Positions 39,464 to 49,317 of a stretch of 64,000 nucleotides of DNA are shown here, in pieces. How positions within the stretch are numbered: the stretch's first letter is position 1; each line of letters starts with the position of its first letter. Under the pieces are notes generated by a model that was not told where the DNA came from, did not search any database, and saw only the letters and a program-made list of their open reading frames with translations. Source of the DNA: Clostridia bacterium (GTDB lineage Bacteria > Bacillota > Clostridia > Christensenellales > Aristaeellaceae); the NCBI GenBank assembly GCA_017470095.1, contig JAFUFC010000025.1:1-64000 (forward strand), given 5' to 3'. Made by a program: the position numbers and the translations under genes.

Positions 39464-41176
39464 ATGAATAAGCCTTCCATTCTACGGCGGATTTTTCAGT
39501 ATGATTTGGGCATGATCATCCTGCTGTGCGTTTTGCTGGTAGCCTATCTGTTTACCTCCTATGATGTGCTGTCCAGGGAGGAAAAACAGGAAGCGGTCCG
39601 GTTGACTGAAACGTACGGGGCGGAGATGCAGACAGTATTGAACCAGATGGAGCGAAGCGCCCGGGAGATGATGCTGCGCCAGTTGGACAACATGCAAATG
39701 CTCAAAAGCCCGGATGAAACCACTCGTTTTTACGCGTCGCAAGACATTTTTCTCTATCTTCGGGATATGATGGCCAGTGAACAGATCGACGGGAAATGCG
39801 TGATTATGGCGGACAGTGATTTCGACATTTGCCTGGATAACGAAACTGCCGCTTTGAATTACTGGGATCGCAGCGCGCTGCGCAGCCATGCCCTGGAAAT
39901 GGCCGGGAGCGGAGAAGCGGAAAGCGCATGGCAAAGCGGCATATTCAATGAAAAAATGTATTTGTTCCGCCCTTATCTGTTTGACAGAAGAGCGGTGATT
40001 ACCTACATCCAGGCCCGCGCCTTGATGGACATGATCCCCCTCGTGGATGACGATTTGAGCTTTTTCCTTACTGACCCGTCTGGCACAGTGATTGCCGCAA
40101 AAGAAGGAAATGCCGCTTCTGGGGGAGACCAAGTGGCTGGCTATGCTCTGCGGGAGGGGGCTTTTTATCTGTCCGCCCAGATGGGCCGCCGGTCGGTATG
40201 GGGCGCGGTTAGGGGAAATATGACGGCAGTGCTGCTGATGATACTGGTGATCCTGGGGTTCAGCATGCTGCTGGCCCGGTATATGCGCAGGGAACTGTAC
40301 GGCCCCATGCACACCATTTCGGAGGACATGGAACACATCAAACGCCAGGAATATGACCTGCGGATCACCGACGATTTCGGCACCTGTGAATTTACCCAGT
40401 TGAAGGACAGCTTCAACCAATTGATGGACGAGATCGTTAACTTGAAAATCAACCGATATGAGCAGATCATTGCTTTGCAGGAGATGGAACTCAAAAGCAT
40501 CCGCTTGCAATTGCGTCCCCATTTTTTCTTGAACGCAATCACCACCATCTCCAGCTTGGAGCGGCAAAACAGAAATGGTGAAATCAGCGCGTATGTGGAC
40601 GCATTGTCAAAAAATATTCGGTATATGTTCCGCTCTGGATTGCACACCGTGCCGGTCAAGGAGGAAGTGAAACATGTTGAAAATTACTTCTCCATGCAGG
40701 AATGCGTGTATCCCGGCTGCATCTTCCATTTGATTGATTTGCCTCATGAATTGGCTGAATGGGCCATTCCACAGATGCTGATTCAAACAATTATTGAGAA
40801 CGAGTACAAATACGCCGTGTCACTGGATGAAGTGTTGACGATTCTCATCCGTGTCAGCATGTGCGAATACGAAGGCGAAACCATGCTGAAAATCACCATT
40901 GAGGATGACGGAAAGGGGTACCCGGCCGACGTGCTGGAGGCCATCAACAGTCCGGAGGGCCGGCCCAGCCCGGATGGGAACCGGGTGGGATTGTGGAGTA
41001 TCCGGCGCACCATGGAATTGATGTACGAGCGGCAGGGATTGGCCCAGTTTTCCAATATCACGCCCCACGGCTGCCTGAATACCATCTTTGTGCCTCGCCA
41101 TCCTCTGCATGAATACATCCCGCAGAAAAAAGAAACCGCGGAAGGAGGGAATGCCCATGAAGATCCTGCTGGTTGA
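39464..41176 (+). CDS. YesM-type sensor histidine kinase
   Basis: A membrane kinase of 570 residues. Helix 1 lies near 16-36 and helix 2 near 253-277, enclosing a large extracellular sensor of about 215 residues. A HAMP segment follows, then the His_kinase domain of the LytS/YesM class with the phosphoacceptor in LRLQLRPHFFLNAITTISSL (the PHFFLN motif) and a HATPase with IIENEYKYAVSLDE and EDDGKGYP. Such kinases often monitor sugars together with a binding protein, and regulate the sugar ABC importer next to them. GAGGCGAAGAAGG precedes the ATG at 39464. Its stop overlaps the regulator start by 20 bases. Confidence 0.94.
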   Translation: MNKPSILRRIFQYDLGMIILLCVLLVAYLFTSYDVLSREEKQEAVRLTETYGAEMQTVLNQMERSAREMMLRQLDNMQMLKSPDETTRFYASQDIFLYLRDMMASEQIDGKCVIMADSDFDICLDNETAALNYWDRSALRSHALEMAGSGEAESAWQSGIFNEKMYLFRPYLFDRRAVITYIQARALMDMIPLVDDDLSFFLTDPSGTVIAAKEGNAASGGDQVAGYALREGAFYLSAQMGRRSVWGAVRGNMTAVLLMILVILGFSMLLARYMRRELYGPMHTISEDMEHIKRQEYDLRITDDFGTCEFTQLKDSFNQLMDEIVNLKINRYEQIIALQEMELKSIRLQLRPHFFLNAITTISSLERQNRNGEISAYVDALSKNIRYMFRSGLHTVPVKEEVKHVENYFSMQECVYPGCIFHLIDLPHELAEWAIPQMLIQTIIENEYKYAVSLDEVLTILIRVSMCEYEGETMLKITIEDDGKGYPADVLEAINSPEGRPSPDGNRVGLWSIRRTMELMYERQGLAQFSNITPHGCLNTIFVPRHPLHEYIPQKKETAEGGNAHEDPAG

Positions 41177-42755
41177 TGATGATATCCCCACCATGGATTT
41201 GATTCTCTCGGCCATCGATTGGCCTGCCCTGGGCATTGAGCAGGTGTATACGGCGTACAGCATTGCACCCGCGCAAAAAATATTGCAGGAAAACAGCATT
41301 GATCTGGTGATCAGCGATATTGAAATGCCCAAGGGCTCCGGGCTGGAATTGCTGCAATGGCTCCGGGAGCAGAAAATCCCCGCGGAATTCGTGCTGCTCA
41401 CCTGCCATGAAAAATTTGAGTACGCCGCTACTGCCATCAAAATGGAAGTGATGGAATACATCGTCAAGCCCTTCGACCCGGAAATCATGAAACTGACCAT
41501 AAAGCGCTGCGCAGAGAAAATTGCCCGAAAAAAGCAGGAGCAGGAGCGGCTGGAAATTGGCGATTGGCATGTGAAAAACCTGCAGCGGGATGAAAACGCC
41601 TTTTGGCTGTCGTTGCTCAGCGCCCCAGGGGGAGCGGATCTGCCGTCGCTGCGGTCGGAAATCGCCGCGCGGGGTCTGCCCATTGCGGCGGATGGAATGT
41701 ACCGCCTGGTGGTGACCCGCATTGCGGATTATGAACCGGCCATGGAGGAAATGGGCAAAAAGCTGTTTACGTTTTTTTTGAAGGATTTGTATGCCGAAGC
41801 GCTTTTTGGCGGCGGAGAAAACGCCCGCGCCGTTACCCGGTTTGAGGATACCGACGCGTGGGTTATCGCCGCGGCGGAAGACGGCCCTTCCTTGGAGCCG
41901 GCCTGCGCCATGATCCTTTCCCGGTGCGAACAGTCGCTGCGTGTAAAGGCTACCTGCTGCGTGGGCCTGCCCAGGTCCATGACGGAGCTGGCGGCCGGGT
42001 GGATGGATATCCAAAAAATCATGGTGAGCAGCGTGACGCATTTCGGCCGGTGCTTCCGGGAAGAACAGGCAGAATTGCAAAGCGAGAATGATCAAATTTT
42101 GGATTTGCAGGAGATGGAAATGCTGCTGCTGCGCCGGGATAAATTGACGATCCTTAACCATCTGAAGCATGAAATCGACGTTCGTTCTTCCGTTCACAGG
42201 CTCAGTGAGCACACGCTGCACATCCTGCGCAAGGAAGTGACCCAGGCGGTCTACGCCCACATGGCCAAGGAAGGCCTGCAAGTATCCCGGGTGGAGGGGG
42301 ACGATTCTTTCGACCGGCTGGCGGATAACGCCTGCCGTTCGCCCATGGACTTGATCCGCTGGGCCAATTACCTGCTGGAAAAAACCTTTCAGACCCTGGA
42401 AGACCAAAGCAAGGCAGGTTCTTTGGTGGATCGCATCAACGCCTACGTCACCGAGCACTACATGGAGCCCCTGAGCCGGGACCAGATTGCTGCGGAATTT
42501 CACCTGACGCCCCAATACCTGGCCAAGCTGTATAGCAAAAAAACGGGCAAATATTTGATGGATTTCCTGCGTGAATACCGCATCGAGCAGGCCAAGAAGC
42601 AATTGGCCCGGCAGGAAATTTCCATTTCAGAAGTGGCCATGAATGTGGGGTTTGACAATTTTTCTTATTTTTCCACCCTGTTTAAGAAGGAAATGGGCAT
42701 GAGCCCCCAGCAGTACCGAACTGCCATGTTGAAAACGGCGCAAAACAAACCATAA
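41157..42755 (+). CDS. YesN-type AraC-family response regulator
   Basis: 532 residues. A receiver domain at the N terminus has D7-D8-D9 and phosphorylation site Asp54 (LVISDIEMPKGSG), followed by a linker of about 280 residues and a C-terminal AraC DNA-binding domain with two helix-turn-helix motifs (EFHLTPQYLAKLYSKKTGKY; ISISEVAMNVGFDNFSYFSTLFKKEMGMSPQQYR). It should activate the ABC importer that follows. The ATG at 41157 has GGAGG 8 bases upstream; an ATG two codons earlier is badly placed. The pair (kinase and regulator) is translationally coupled. Confidence 0.95.
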   Translation: MKILLVDDDIPTMDLILSAIDWPALGIEQVYTAYSIAPAQKILQENSIDLVISDIEMPKGSGLELLQWLREQKIPAEFVLLTCHEKFEYAATAIKMEVMEYIVKPFDPEIMKLTIKRCAEKIARKKQEQERLEIGDWHVKNLQRDENAFWLSLLSAPGGADLPSLRSEIAARGLPIAADGMYRLVVTRIADYEPAMEEMGKKLFTFFLKDLYAEALFGGGENARAVTRFEDTDAWVIAAAEDGPSLEPACAMILSRCEQSLRVKATCCVGLPRSMTELAAGWMDIQKIMVSSVTHFGRCFREEQAELQSENDQILDLQEMEMLLLRRDKLTILNHLKHEIDVRSSVHRLSEHTLHILRKEVTQAVYAHMAKEGLQVSRVEGDDSFDRLADNACRSPMDLIRWANYLLEKTFQTLEDQSKAGSLVDRINAYVTEHYMEPLSRDQIAAEFHLTPQYLAKLYSKKTGKYLMDFLREYRIEQAKKQLARQEISISEVAMNVGFDNFSYFSTLFKKEMGMSPQQYRTAMLKTAQNKP

Positions 42756-42859
42756 GTATTCAAAAACAAAAACAAAGCATTTAAAATAAAAAGCGGCTGG
42801 CAGATAAAGACGATATAGTATAAGCAAGAATCATGGATCATGAACAAGGAGGAATTACC

Positions 42860-44344
42860 ATGAAAAAAATGCTGTCTCTCATCCTGGCACTACTGATGGT
42901 CTTCAGCCTGCTGGGCACTGTGCACGCGGAAAATTATGACCAGGTCGTATTTTCCTATGCCACCTTCAATAACATTCCCACCGCGGAAGATCTGGCCGTT
43001 GTGGAAGAAGCCATCAACGTGATCACCCGGGAAAAAATTCATGCGGAAATTAAATTGAAGCCTATCGTCATCTGGGATTATTCTTCTCAGATCAGCCTGA
43101 TGCTGCAAGGCGGAGATCAGATTGACGTATTTGAAAGCCTGGGCGATTTCAATGTGTGCGTCACCACTGGCATGGCTCGGGACCTGACCGACATGCTGGC
43201 CACAGACGCGAAGGAAGCCTGTGAACTGGTGGGCGATGATTGGCTGGCTGCTTGCAGCCAGAAGGGCCGCATTTACGGCATCCCCACGCTGAAGCCCATT
43301 GCCCTGACCCCCATGGTGATTTACCGCCAGGATATCGTGGATGAGCTGGGCCTGGATATGAGCCAGGTGAATTCTCCTTTCGATCTGACAGAAATTTTCC
43401 GCAAGGTAAAGGCTGGACGGCCTGATATCACGCCGCTGTCTGCCGTCAACACGGGCAACATCGGCTTGGGCTTGACTGTTCCCCATGTGGACTATCTGTC
43501 CGATGACTATTACTCCCCCAAGGGTGTGCTGATGAACGGCGAAATGACCGTAGTAGATTTCTATGCTTCGGAAGAATTCCGAAAAGCATGCGAACTGGCC
43601 CGCACCTGGTACAATGAGGACCTGGTGATGAAGGACGCCGCCACTACTTCCTCTACGGCTGCGGAATTGAGAAATTCCGGGAAATATTTTGCCAGCATCG
43701 CTTCTTACAGCTATCCTGAAGCGGATACTGCCGCCAGCTTGGAACTTCAGAGCAACGGCATCAAGCTGGGCGCCAAAATCATTGGCAGCGCGTTCCTGGA
43801 TACCACTTCCGTCAACGCCCTGAGCTGGATGATTTCCTCCACCTCCAAGGTGCCCGAAGCCGCCCTGAAATTCCTCAACCTCACTTATTGCGATCCCGAT
43901 ATCATCAACCTGGTAATCTACGGCATCGAAGGCCGGGACTATGTGAAGAATGATGATGGCACCGTGCGCTATCCCGACGGGTTTGATGCCGCCAGCGTGC
44001 CCTATACCGCTCAGCTTTCCTGCGGCACCTTCGGCAACTTCTTCCTCATGTATCCCATGGAGGGCACCAGCATTGAATCCCTGGCTTGGGAACAGGAGCA
44101 GAACAAGAACGCCGAAACCTCCGCTGCCATGGGCTTCACCTTCGATAATAAGCGGGTCAAGACCCAGTATACCGCCGTTAGCAACGTGATTGAGCAGTAT
44201 CTGGCCGGTTTGATTTGCGGTGCTGTGGATCCGGAAACGGAAATTCCCATCTTCCTGCAGCGGCTGAGCGACGCCGGTTTGGGCGACATCATCGCCGCCA
44301 AGCAGGCACAGCTCAATGAGTGGCTGGCTGCGCAGGGCAAGTAA
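42860..44344 (+). CDS. Extracellular solute-binding protein of ABC importer 1
   Basis: A 494-residue binding protein with a signal peptide (MKKMLSLILALLMVFSLLGTVHA). The mature part (SYATFNNIPTAEDLAVVEEAINVIT..., GDQIDVF, GRIYGIPTLKP) is that of the LplA/YtcQ-type oligosaccharide-binding proteins. Unusually there is no lipobox Cys at the cleavage site, so it may stay attached by other means or be released. AAGGAGG is 8 bases before the ATG at 42860. A TATAGT at about 42814 may be the -10 of its promoter, with no good -35, as expected for an AraC-activated gene. A hairpin follows before the permease genes. Confidence 0.93.
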   Translation: MKKMLSLILALLMVFSLLGTVHAENYDQVVFSYATFNNIPTAEDLAVVEEAINVITREKIHAEIKLKPIVIWDYSSQISLMLQGGDQIDVFESLGDFNVCVTTGMARDLTDMLATDAKEACELVGDDWLAACSQKGRIYGIPTLKPIALTPMVIYRQDIVDELGLDMSQVNSPFDLTEIFRKVKAGRPDITPLSAVNTGNIGLGLTVPHVDYLSDDYYSPKGVLMNGEMTVVDFYASEEFRKACELARTWYNEDLVMKDAATTSSTAAELRNSGKYFASIASYSYPEADTAASLELQSNGIKLGAKIIGSAFLDTTSVNALSWMISSTSKVPEAALKFLNLTYCDPDIINLVIYGIEGRDYVKNDDGTVRYPDGFDAASVPYTAQLSCGTFGNFFLMYPMEGTSIESLAWEQEQNKNAETSAAMGFTFDNKRVKTQYTAVSNVIEQYLAGLICGAVDPETEIPIFLQRLSDAGLGDIIAAKQAQLNEWLAAQGK

Positions 44345-44358
44345 TTCCATGCTTCTTT

Positions 44359-44397
44359 CCGCGGCGCGTTCAGCCATGAACCGCGCCGCGGATTTTC
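44359..44397 (+). terminator. Hairpin between binding-protein and permease genes
   Basis: CCGCGGCGCG (44359-44368) pairs with CGCGCCGCGG (44382-44391), followed by ATTTTCT. A partial terminator or mRNA-protecting stem that would keep the binding protein more abundant than the permeases. Confidence 0.7.
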
Positions 44398-44424
44398 TAT
44401 GCGACATGCAATGAGGTGCGGACT

Positions 44425-45351
44425 ATGAAGAAACAGAAGGGCTTGGGCCGGGGCCGGGCCAGCACATGGCAATTGCTGCTGATTGCGGCGCCGGGGCTGA
44501 TTTACCTGATCATCAACAATTATATTCCCATGTTCGGCGTGTTCCTGGCATTCAAGGATTACAATTATTTTCAGGGCATTTTTGGCAGCCGCTGGTGCGG
44601 GTTTGAAAATTTTGAATTTCTGTTCCGCACCCGGGATGCCTGGCTGATCACCCGGAACACCTTGCTCTACAACGCGGTGTTTATCATTCTGGGCACGATG
44701 TTTTCCATTTTTCTGGCCATCCTCCTGCATGAATTGGGCACTCGCAAACGGGTAAAATTCTTTCAGGCATCGCTGTTGCTGCCCAATTTGCTGTCCTGGG
44801 TGGTGATCGGGTTCATCGTGTACGCTTTCCTGAATGCTGATACGGGCTTTATGAACAATACCGTGGCCAAGGCCTTGGGCAAAGAGCCTACTAACTGGTA
44901 CACCACCACCGGCCCTTGGCCCTTCATCCTGACGCTGGTGTACCTGTGGAAATACGCGGGCTGCAATTCCATTATCTACGTTTCTACTATTGCCGGCATT
45001 GATAAGAGCATCTTTGAAGCCGCGGATTTGGATGGCGCGGGAAAATGGCAGCAGATTATCCATATCACCATTCCCATGCTGCGCCCCACCGTGGTGGTGC
45101 TGACGCTGATGGCCATTGGCCGTATCTTCTACTCTGATTTCGGCCTGTTCTATCAGGTGCCCCAAAACGCGGGACGGTTGTTTGACGTGACGCAGACCAT
45201 TGATACCTATGTGTACCGCGGTCTGATGGAACTCAACGATGTGGGTATGGCCGCTGCGGCCGCTTTGTATCAATCGGTGGTGGGCTTCCTGCTGGTGGTG
45301 GGCGCCAATGCGCTGGTCCGCAAGCTGGATCCCGATAACGCGCTGTTTTAA
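44425..45351 (+). CDS. ABC importer 1 permease subunit (LplB/YtcP-type)
   Basis: 308 residues with six membrane helices. The start STWQLLLIAAPGLIYLIINNYIPMFG and the EAA loop DKSIFEAADLDGAGKWQQIIHITIPML (near 192) are family marks; the loop docks onto the ATPase. It would import oligosaccharides. I take the ATG at 44425; a GTG at 44416 is possible. The second permease starts 12 bases after its end. No ATPase gene is present, so the shared MsmX-type ATPase that serves several sugar importers probably drives it. Confidence 0.93.
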   Translation: MKKQKGLGRGRASTWQLLLIAAPGLIYLIINNYIPMFGVFLAFKDYNYFQGIFGSRWCGFENFEFLFRTRDAWLITRNTLLYNAVFIILGTMFSIFLAILLHELGTRKRVKFFQASLLLPNLLSWVVIGFIVYAFLNADTGFMNNTVAKALGKEPTNWYTTTGPWPFILTLVYLWKYAGCNSIIYVSTIAGIDKSIFEAADLDGAGKWQQIIHITIPMLRPTVVVLTLMAIGRIFYSDFGLFYQVPQNAGRLFDVTQTIDTYVYRGLMELNDVGMAAAAALYQSVVGFLLVVGANALVRKLDPDNALF

Positions 45352-45363
45352 GGGGGCGAACAT

Positions 45364-46260
45364 ATGGATCAGAATTATACCGAATCCAAGCATTTCCGCT
45401 TGTTCTGCACCATCGTGTTGACGGTGCTGGCCGTTATTGCGCTGCTGCCCATCCTGCTGATCGTGATCGCTTCGGTGACGGATGAGAAAGCGCTGCTGGC
45501 CAATGGCTACACCTTTTTCCCCGCCGCGCTGAGCACTGATTCTTACTACTATATGGTGCGCCAGGGCGGCACCATCCTGCGCTCCTACGGCATCACCATC
45601 CTGACTACCGTGGTGGGTACGCTGGGCGGCGTGCTGTTTACCACCATGCTGGCCTATCCCATGGCTCGCAGCAGCTTTAAATACCGCAATGTGCTGGCCT
45701 TTTTCGTGTTCTTCACCATGCTGTTCAACGGCGGCGTGGTGGCCTCCTATATCATGTGGAGCCGGATCATTTCTATCCGCAACACCCTTTGGGCGTTGAT
45801 CGTGCCCAATTACCTGGTCACCGCCTTTAATGTGTTCCTGGTACGGAATTATTACGCCACCGGCATCCCGGAAGCGCTGATCGAATCCGCCCAGATTGAT
45901 GGCGGCAACGAATTCATCATCTTCCTGCGCATCATGCTGCCCCTGTCAATTCCCGTGATCGCTACAGTGGCGCTGTTCTCCGGGCTGGCTTATTGGAATG
46001 ACTGGGTCAACGGGCTGTACTATATCACCGATCCCACCCTGTTCGGCATCCAAAACTTGCTGATCCGTATCATGAACAACATTCAGTTCTTAAAGAGCGG
46101 CAGCAACGCCGCCCTGTTGGGCACCCAAGCGGTAGAATTGCCCGGCACTTCCGTCCGTATGGCCATGGCCGTAATCGGCATGTTGCCGGTGGTGCTCGTG
46201 TTCCCCTTTGTTCAGAAATACTTCATCAAGGGCGTGGTGCTGGGCGCCGTGAAAGGATAA
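45364..46260 (+). CDS. ABC importer 1 permease subunit (second)
   Basis: 298 residues with six helices. The EAA loop is IPEALIESAQIDGGNEFIIFLRIMLPLSIPVIA (near 173); the C terminus KYFIKGVVLGAVKG is typical of carbohydrate importer permeases of the LplC/YtcP group. GGGCGAACAT precedes the ATG. It makes the heterodimeric channel with the preceding gene product. The Nif3-like gene follows after 11 bases, so the catabolic genes are in the same operon. Confidence 0.93.
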   Translation: MDQNYTESKHFRLFCTIVLTVLAVIALLPILLIVIASVTDEKALLANGYTFFPAALSTDSYYYMVRQGGTILRSYGITILTTVVGTLGGVLFTTMLAYPMARSSFKYRNVLAFFVFFTMLFNGGVVASYIMWSRIISIRNTLWALIVPNYLVTAFNVFLVRNYYATGIPEALIESAQIDGGNEFIIFLRIMLPLSIPVIATVALFSGLAYWNDWVNGLYYITDPTLFGIQNLLIRIMNNIQFLKSGSNAALLGTQAVELPGTSVRMAMAVIGMLPVVLVFPFVQKYFIKGVVLGAVKG

Positions 46261-46271
46261 GGAGAGCAACC

Positions 46272-47117
46272 ATGACAGTACGTGAAATTGTGCAGGCCAT
46301 GATTCGCAAAACCGGTGTGCCGCAAATCCCCGATGATCGAACCTGCGATCATCTGATGGCCGGTTCCTGGGATACGGAAGTGACGGGCATTGTGTCCACC
46401 TTCATGGCCACGGTGGATGTGATCAAGCAAGCCGTCACACTGGGAGCCAACCTGATCATCACGCACGAGCCCACCTGGTTTACCGGCCGGGATGCTACCG
46501 ATTGGCTGGCAGGCGATGCGGTATATGAGCAGAAGAAACAGTTGATTGACAGCACCGGCATGGCCATTTGGCGTTTCCACGATCACATGCACGCCGATCA
46601 TGACGACGGCATTTACCGGGGCTTTGATTTGCAGACCGGTTGGGGAAAATACCGAATGCCGGTGCTGTACGATCCCGGCGCGCCATCCTTCCTGCAAGGA
46701 AAGTTTGACGGATGCTACGAAATCCCCCCAACCACCCTTCGTGACTTGTGCGAAGAATTGAAGCAAAGCGTGGGGCTGACCCGCGTGCGCGTCATTGGCG
46801 ATCCGGATATGCCCGTATCCCGGGTGGGCTTGCTGCCGGGCGGCGGCAGCCTGGGCCTGGGCACGGAGGAAATGCCCATGAAGCTGATGCGCCGACGGAA
46901 GCTGGATGTGATTTTGTGCGGCGATATTACCGAATGGACCTTGCCTGCCTATGCGCGAGACGCCGCCCAGCTGGGCCTGAACAAAGCCATCATCGTGCTG
47001 GGCCATGAGCGCAGTGAGGAGCCTGGCATGCAGTGGCTGCACACCTGGATGAAGGAACTGGTGGGCGATACGCCCATGTGGTTTGCCGATGCGAAAGAGC
47101 CCTTCCTGTATCTGTAA
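46272..47117 (+). CDS. Nif3-like dinuclear-metal protein
   Basis: 281 residues. The block TEVTGIVSTFMATVDVIKQAVTLGANLIITHEPTWF and the C-terminal CGDITEWTLPAYARDAAQLG...HERSEEPGM match the Nif3/YqfO fold, which forms hexamers with two metals per active site bound by His, Asp and Glu. The family is poorly understood; some members are linked to GTP cyclohydrolase I-like or hydrolase activity. Here the motif reads THEPTWF and HDHMHADHDD, with the DDG segment an unusual His/Asp-rich stretch near residue 100. Co-transcription with sugar importer genes suggests hydrolysis or isomerisation of an imported compound (inference). ATG at 46272 follows AAGGAGAGCAACC. Confidence 0.8.
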   Translation: MTVREIVQAMIRKTGVPQIPDDRTCDHLMAGSWDTEVTGIVSTFMATVDVIKQAVTLGANLIITHEPTWFTGRDATDWLAGDAVYEQKKQLIDSTGMAIWRFHDHMHADHDDGIYRGFDLQTGWGKYRMPVLYDPGAPSFLQGKFDGCYEIPPTTLRDLCEELKQSVGLTRVRVIGDPDMPVSRVGLLPGGGSLGLGTEEMPMKLMRRRKLDVILCGDITEWTLPAYARDAAQLGLNKAIIVLGHERSEEPGMQWLHTWMKELVGDTPMWFADAKEPFLYL

Positions 47118-47141
47118 TCAAAGCAAAAGAGGGTGAAGAAC

Positions 47142-47960
47142 ATGGCGGTTTTTACCGGTCAATATTACTCTGCTGCCCGCAGGGGCTTCGTATCCTTTTC
47201 GGCAGTGCTGCCGGTGGATATCCTGGATGAAAAGGGGAGACCGGCTTACCTGCCTGGGCCTTTCCCAACGCTGTATCTGCTCCACGGCTATTCCGGCAAT
47301 CATATGGATTGGCTATATAACGGCCTGGTGGCCCAGCTGGCGGTGAAGCATCGCTTGGCCATCATCATGCCCTCTGGGGACAACAGCTTCTACCTGAATA
47401 ATCCATTCAGCGGCCAAGCGTACAGCGATTTTATCGGGCATGAACTGGTGGATGTGACCCGGCGCATGTTCCCGCTTTCCCACAAGCGGGAGGATACCTT
47501 CATCGGCGGTTTATCCATGGGCGGATTTGGCGCGCTGCGCAGCGGCTTGTATTTCAATGATGTGTTCAGCGCGGTGATCGCTTTGTCTTCCGCGCTGATC
47601 ACCGATGAAATCGCGCATATGAAGCCTGGCGAGCATAACGGTGTGGCGTCGTATGATTATTATGCGAATACCTTTGGTGATCTTTCTACCCTGCCGGACA
47701 GCGACCGTGCTCCCAAAGCCCTGGCTGCCAAACGGCAGGCGGCAGGGGAAGCGCTGCCCCGCATCTTCATGGCCTGCGGCACGGAGGATTTCCTTTACCC
47801 CAACAATCTCGACATGCACCAGTACTTGGAAACCTTGGGTATTGCCCATGCGTGGGTCACGCATCCCGGTGTGCATGATTTTGACTTCTGGAATTACGCC
47901 CTGCCCATCGCTTTGAATTGGCTGCAGGAGGAAAGGAAGGAGACGTCAAATCATGAATAA
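47142..47960 (+). CDS. Esterase family protein 1 (EstA/tributyrin-esterase type)
   Basis: A 272-residue cytosolic alpha/beta hydrolase of the esterase-D/EstA superfamily. Features: LYLLHGYSGNHMDWL (oxyanion region), the GXSXG elbow with Ser125 (FIGGLSMGGFGALR), a likely Asp in ACGTEDFLYPNN and His in HPGVHDFDFW. Such enzymes deacylate short acyl esters, including acetylated sugars. It overlaps the DUF3237 gene by 8 bases and is one of three similar esterases in the island (54935 and 55718 are closer to each other). Start ATG at 47142 after GAGGGTGAAGAAC. Confidence 0.92.
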   Translation: MAVFTGQYYSAARRGFVSFSAVLPVDILDEKGRPAYLPGPFPTLYLLHGYSGNHMDWLYNGLVAQLAVKHRLAIIMPSGDNSFYLNNPFSGQAYSDFIGHELVDVTRRMFPLSHKREDTFIGGLSMGGFGALRSGLYFNDVFSAVIALSSALITDEIAHMKPGEHNGVASYDYYANTFGDLSTLPDSDRAPKALAAKRQAAGEALPRIFMACGTEDFLYPNNLDMHQYLETLGIAHAWVTHPGVHDFDFWNYALPIALNWLQEERKETSNHE

Positions 47961-48381
47961 AACAGCGGAATTGCAATTGGTGATGCGGCTGCACGTAACG
48001 CTGGAAAAGGCCGTATCCGTAGGGGAAACGCCCCAGGGAACGCTGAATATCATCCCCATTACCGGAGGCACGGTGGAGAGCGACGGCTTTACCGCCACGG
48101 TCTGCCGGGGCGGCGCCGATTGGAACACCGTGCTGCCAAATGGTCTCAACCACGTGTACGCCCGCTACTGGCTGATGGATGACGCGGGGGAGATCATTTG
48201 CGTGGAAAATGAAGGAATTATCGATTGGAAAAAGCAAAACGGCCCCTACATTACCACCCCCCGCTTTACCTGCGCTGCCAATAGCCGCCATGCCGATCTG
48301 AACAGCGGCGTGTACACCGGCGAGTTGACCCCCGGTGGGGAAGACGCGGTGAATATCGTATTCTGGAGAATCGTGGGGTAA
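47953..48381 (+). CDS. DUF3237-family protein
   Basis: 142 residues that match the small DUF3237 beta-barrel family, with the typical features MRLHVTLEKAVSVGETPQG, ITGGTVESDGFTATVCRGGADW and a C-terminal TPRFTCAANSRHADLNSGVYTGELT. Function unknown; members often lie in catabolic operons. It has a good ribosome site (AAGGAGA) within the esterase gene and overlaps it by 8 bases. The kinase gene follows after 11 bases. No signal peptide. Confidence 0.85.
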   Translation: MNKTAELQLVMRLHVTLEKAVSVGETPQGTLNIIPITGGTVESDGFTATVCRGGADWNTVLPNGLNHVYARYWLMDDAGEIICVENEGIIDWKKQNGPYITTPRFTCAANSRHADLNSGVYTGELTPGGEDAVNIVFWRIVG

Positions 48382-48392
48382 AGGAGAAACAT

Positions 48393-49304
48393 ATGGACAA
48401 GCAAACCTCGAATCTGCCTCCGGTGCCGGAAAATATTCCTCACGGGGATATGCCCGGCGACAAAATTTGCATTGGCGATGAGCATATCAAAAAAGCGCAG
48501 GTGATCTATCCCCGCCTGCAAGAACAATTGGTTGCCCTGGATGGAAAAAGGGCAGTGATCGCCGTGTGCGGCGGCAGCGGCGTGGGCAAAAGCGAAATTG
48601 CCTCCGTGCTGGCTTTTTATCTGAATCACGATGGCATGGGCGCATATGTCATGAGCGGCGACAACTACCCCCGCCGCATCCCTCGGGATAACGATATTGA
48701 GCGGGTGCGGGTGTACCGCCAGGGCGGCTTGCACGGCTTGGTGGATCGCGATTTGCTCATCCCGGAAATTTCCGCCCAGCTGCGGCAATTGTGGGAGGAA
48801 GAAAAGGACGCCGATCCCGCCACCGCGACGGCATGCCCCTGGCTTTCCGTCTACCAGCAATCGGGCCGCCGGGCGCTGACGGGATACCTGGGTACGCCCA
48901 ACGAAACCAATTTTAACGAAGTTTCCGATATCCTGGCCCGGTTCCATCAGGGAGAAGAAGCCATCTATCTCAAGCGCATGGGCCGGGAAACCACGGAATT
49001 GTGGTACGACAAGGTGGATTTTACCAACACGCAGGTGCTGATCGTGGAATGGACCCACGGCAACAGCGATTACCTGGATGGCGTGGATATTCCCATTCTC
49101 CTCAACTCTACCCCCGCTGAAACCCTGGCCCATCGCCGCGCCCGGAACCGGGACGGCAAAACCGACAGCGCCTTCACCACCATGGTGCTGGAAATTGAGC
49201 AAAAGAAGCTGGAGGCCCAGGCGCATAAGGCCAAAATCATCCTGAACAAACAGGGCGAATTGCTGTCTTTCGCCGATTACCGCCGCCTGATGGCGGAAGA
49301 ATAA
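48393..49304 (+). CDS. P-loop kinase (adenylylsulfate/uridine-kinase-like)
   Basis: 303 residues. A Walker A motif GGSGVGKS lies at 60-67, with SGDNYPRRIPRDNDIERVRVYRQGG (near 88-112) and VLIVEWTHGN (near 212, Walker B-like) in uridine-kinase/phosphoribulokinase-like order. There is a long N-terminal extension before the P-loop (about 58 residues), and a helical C-terminal end. Substrate not deducible; in the context of a GH13 phosphorylase next to it, the acceptor released (a sugar, polyol or glycerate derivative) is a reasonable candidate (inference). It starts 11 bases after DUF3237, with AAAGGAGAAACAT upstream; the GH13 gene follows after 13 bases. I do not know of a characterised member with exactly this neighbourhood. 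Confidence 0.8.
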   Translation: MDKQTSNLPPVPENIPHGDMPGDKICIGDEHIKKAQVIYPRLQEQLVALDGKRAVIAVCGGSGVGKSEIASVLAFYLNHDGMGAYVMSGDNYPRRIPRDNDIERVRVYRQGGLHGLVDRDLLIPEISAQLRQLWEEEKDADPATATACPWLSVYQQSGRRALTGYLGTPNETNFNEVSDILARFHQGEEAIYLKRMGRETTELWYDKVDFTNTQVLIVEWTHGNSDYLDGVDIPILLNSTPAETLAHRRARNRDGKTDSAFTTMVLEIEQKKLEAQAHKAKIILNKQGELLSFADYRRLMAEE

Positions 49305-49317
49305 AGGAGGAGGGGCC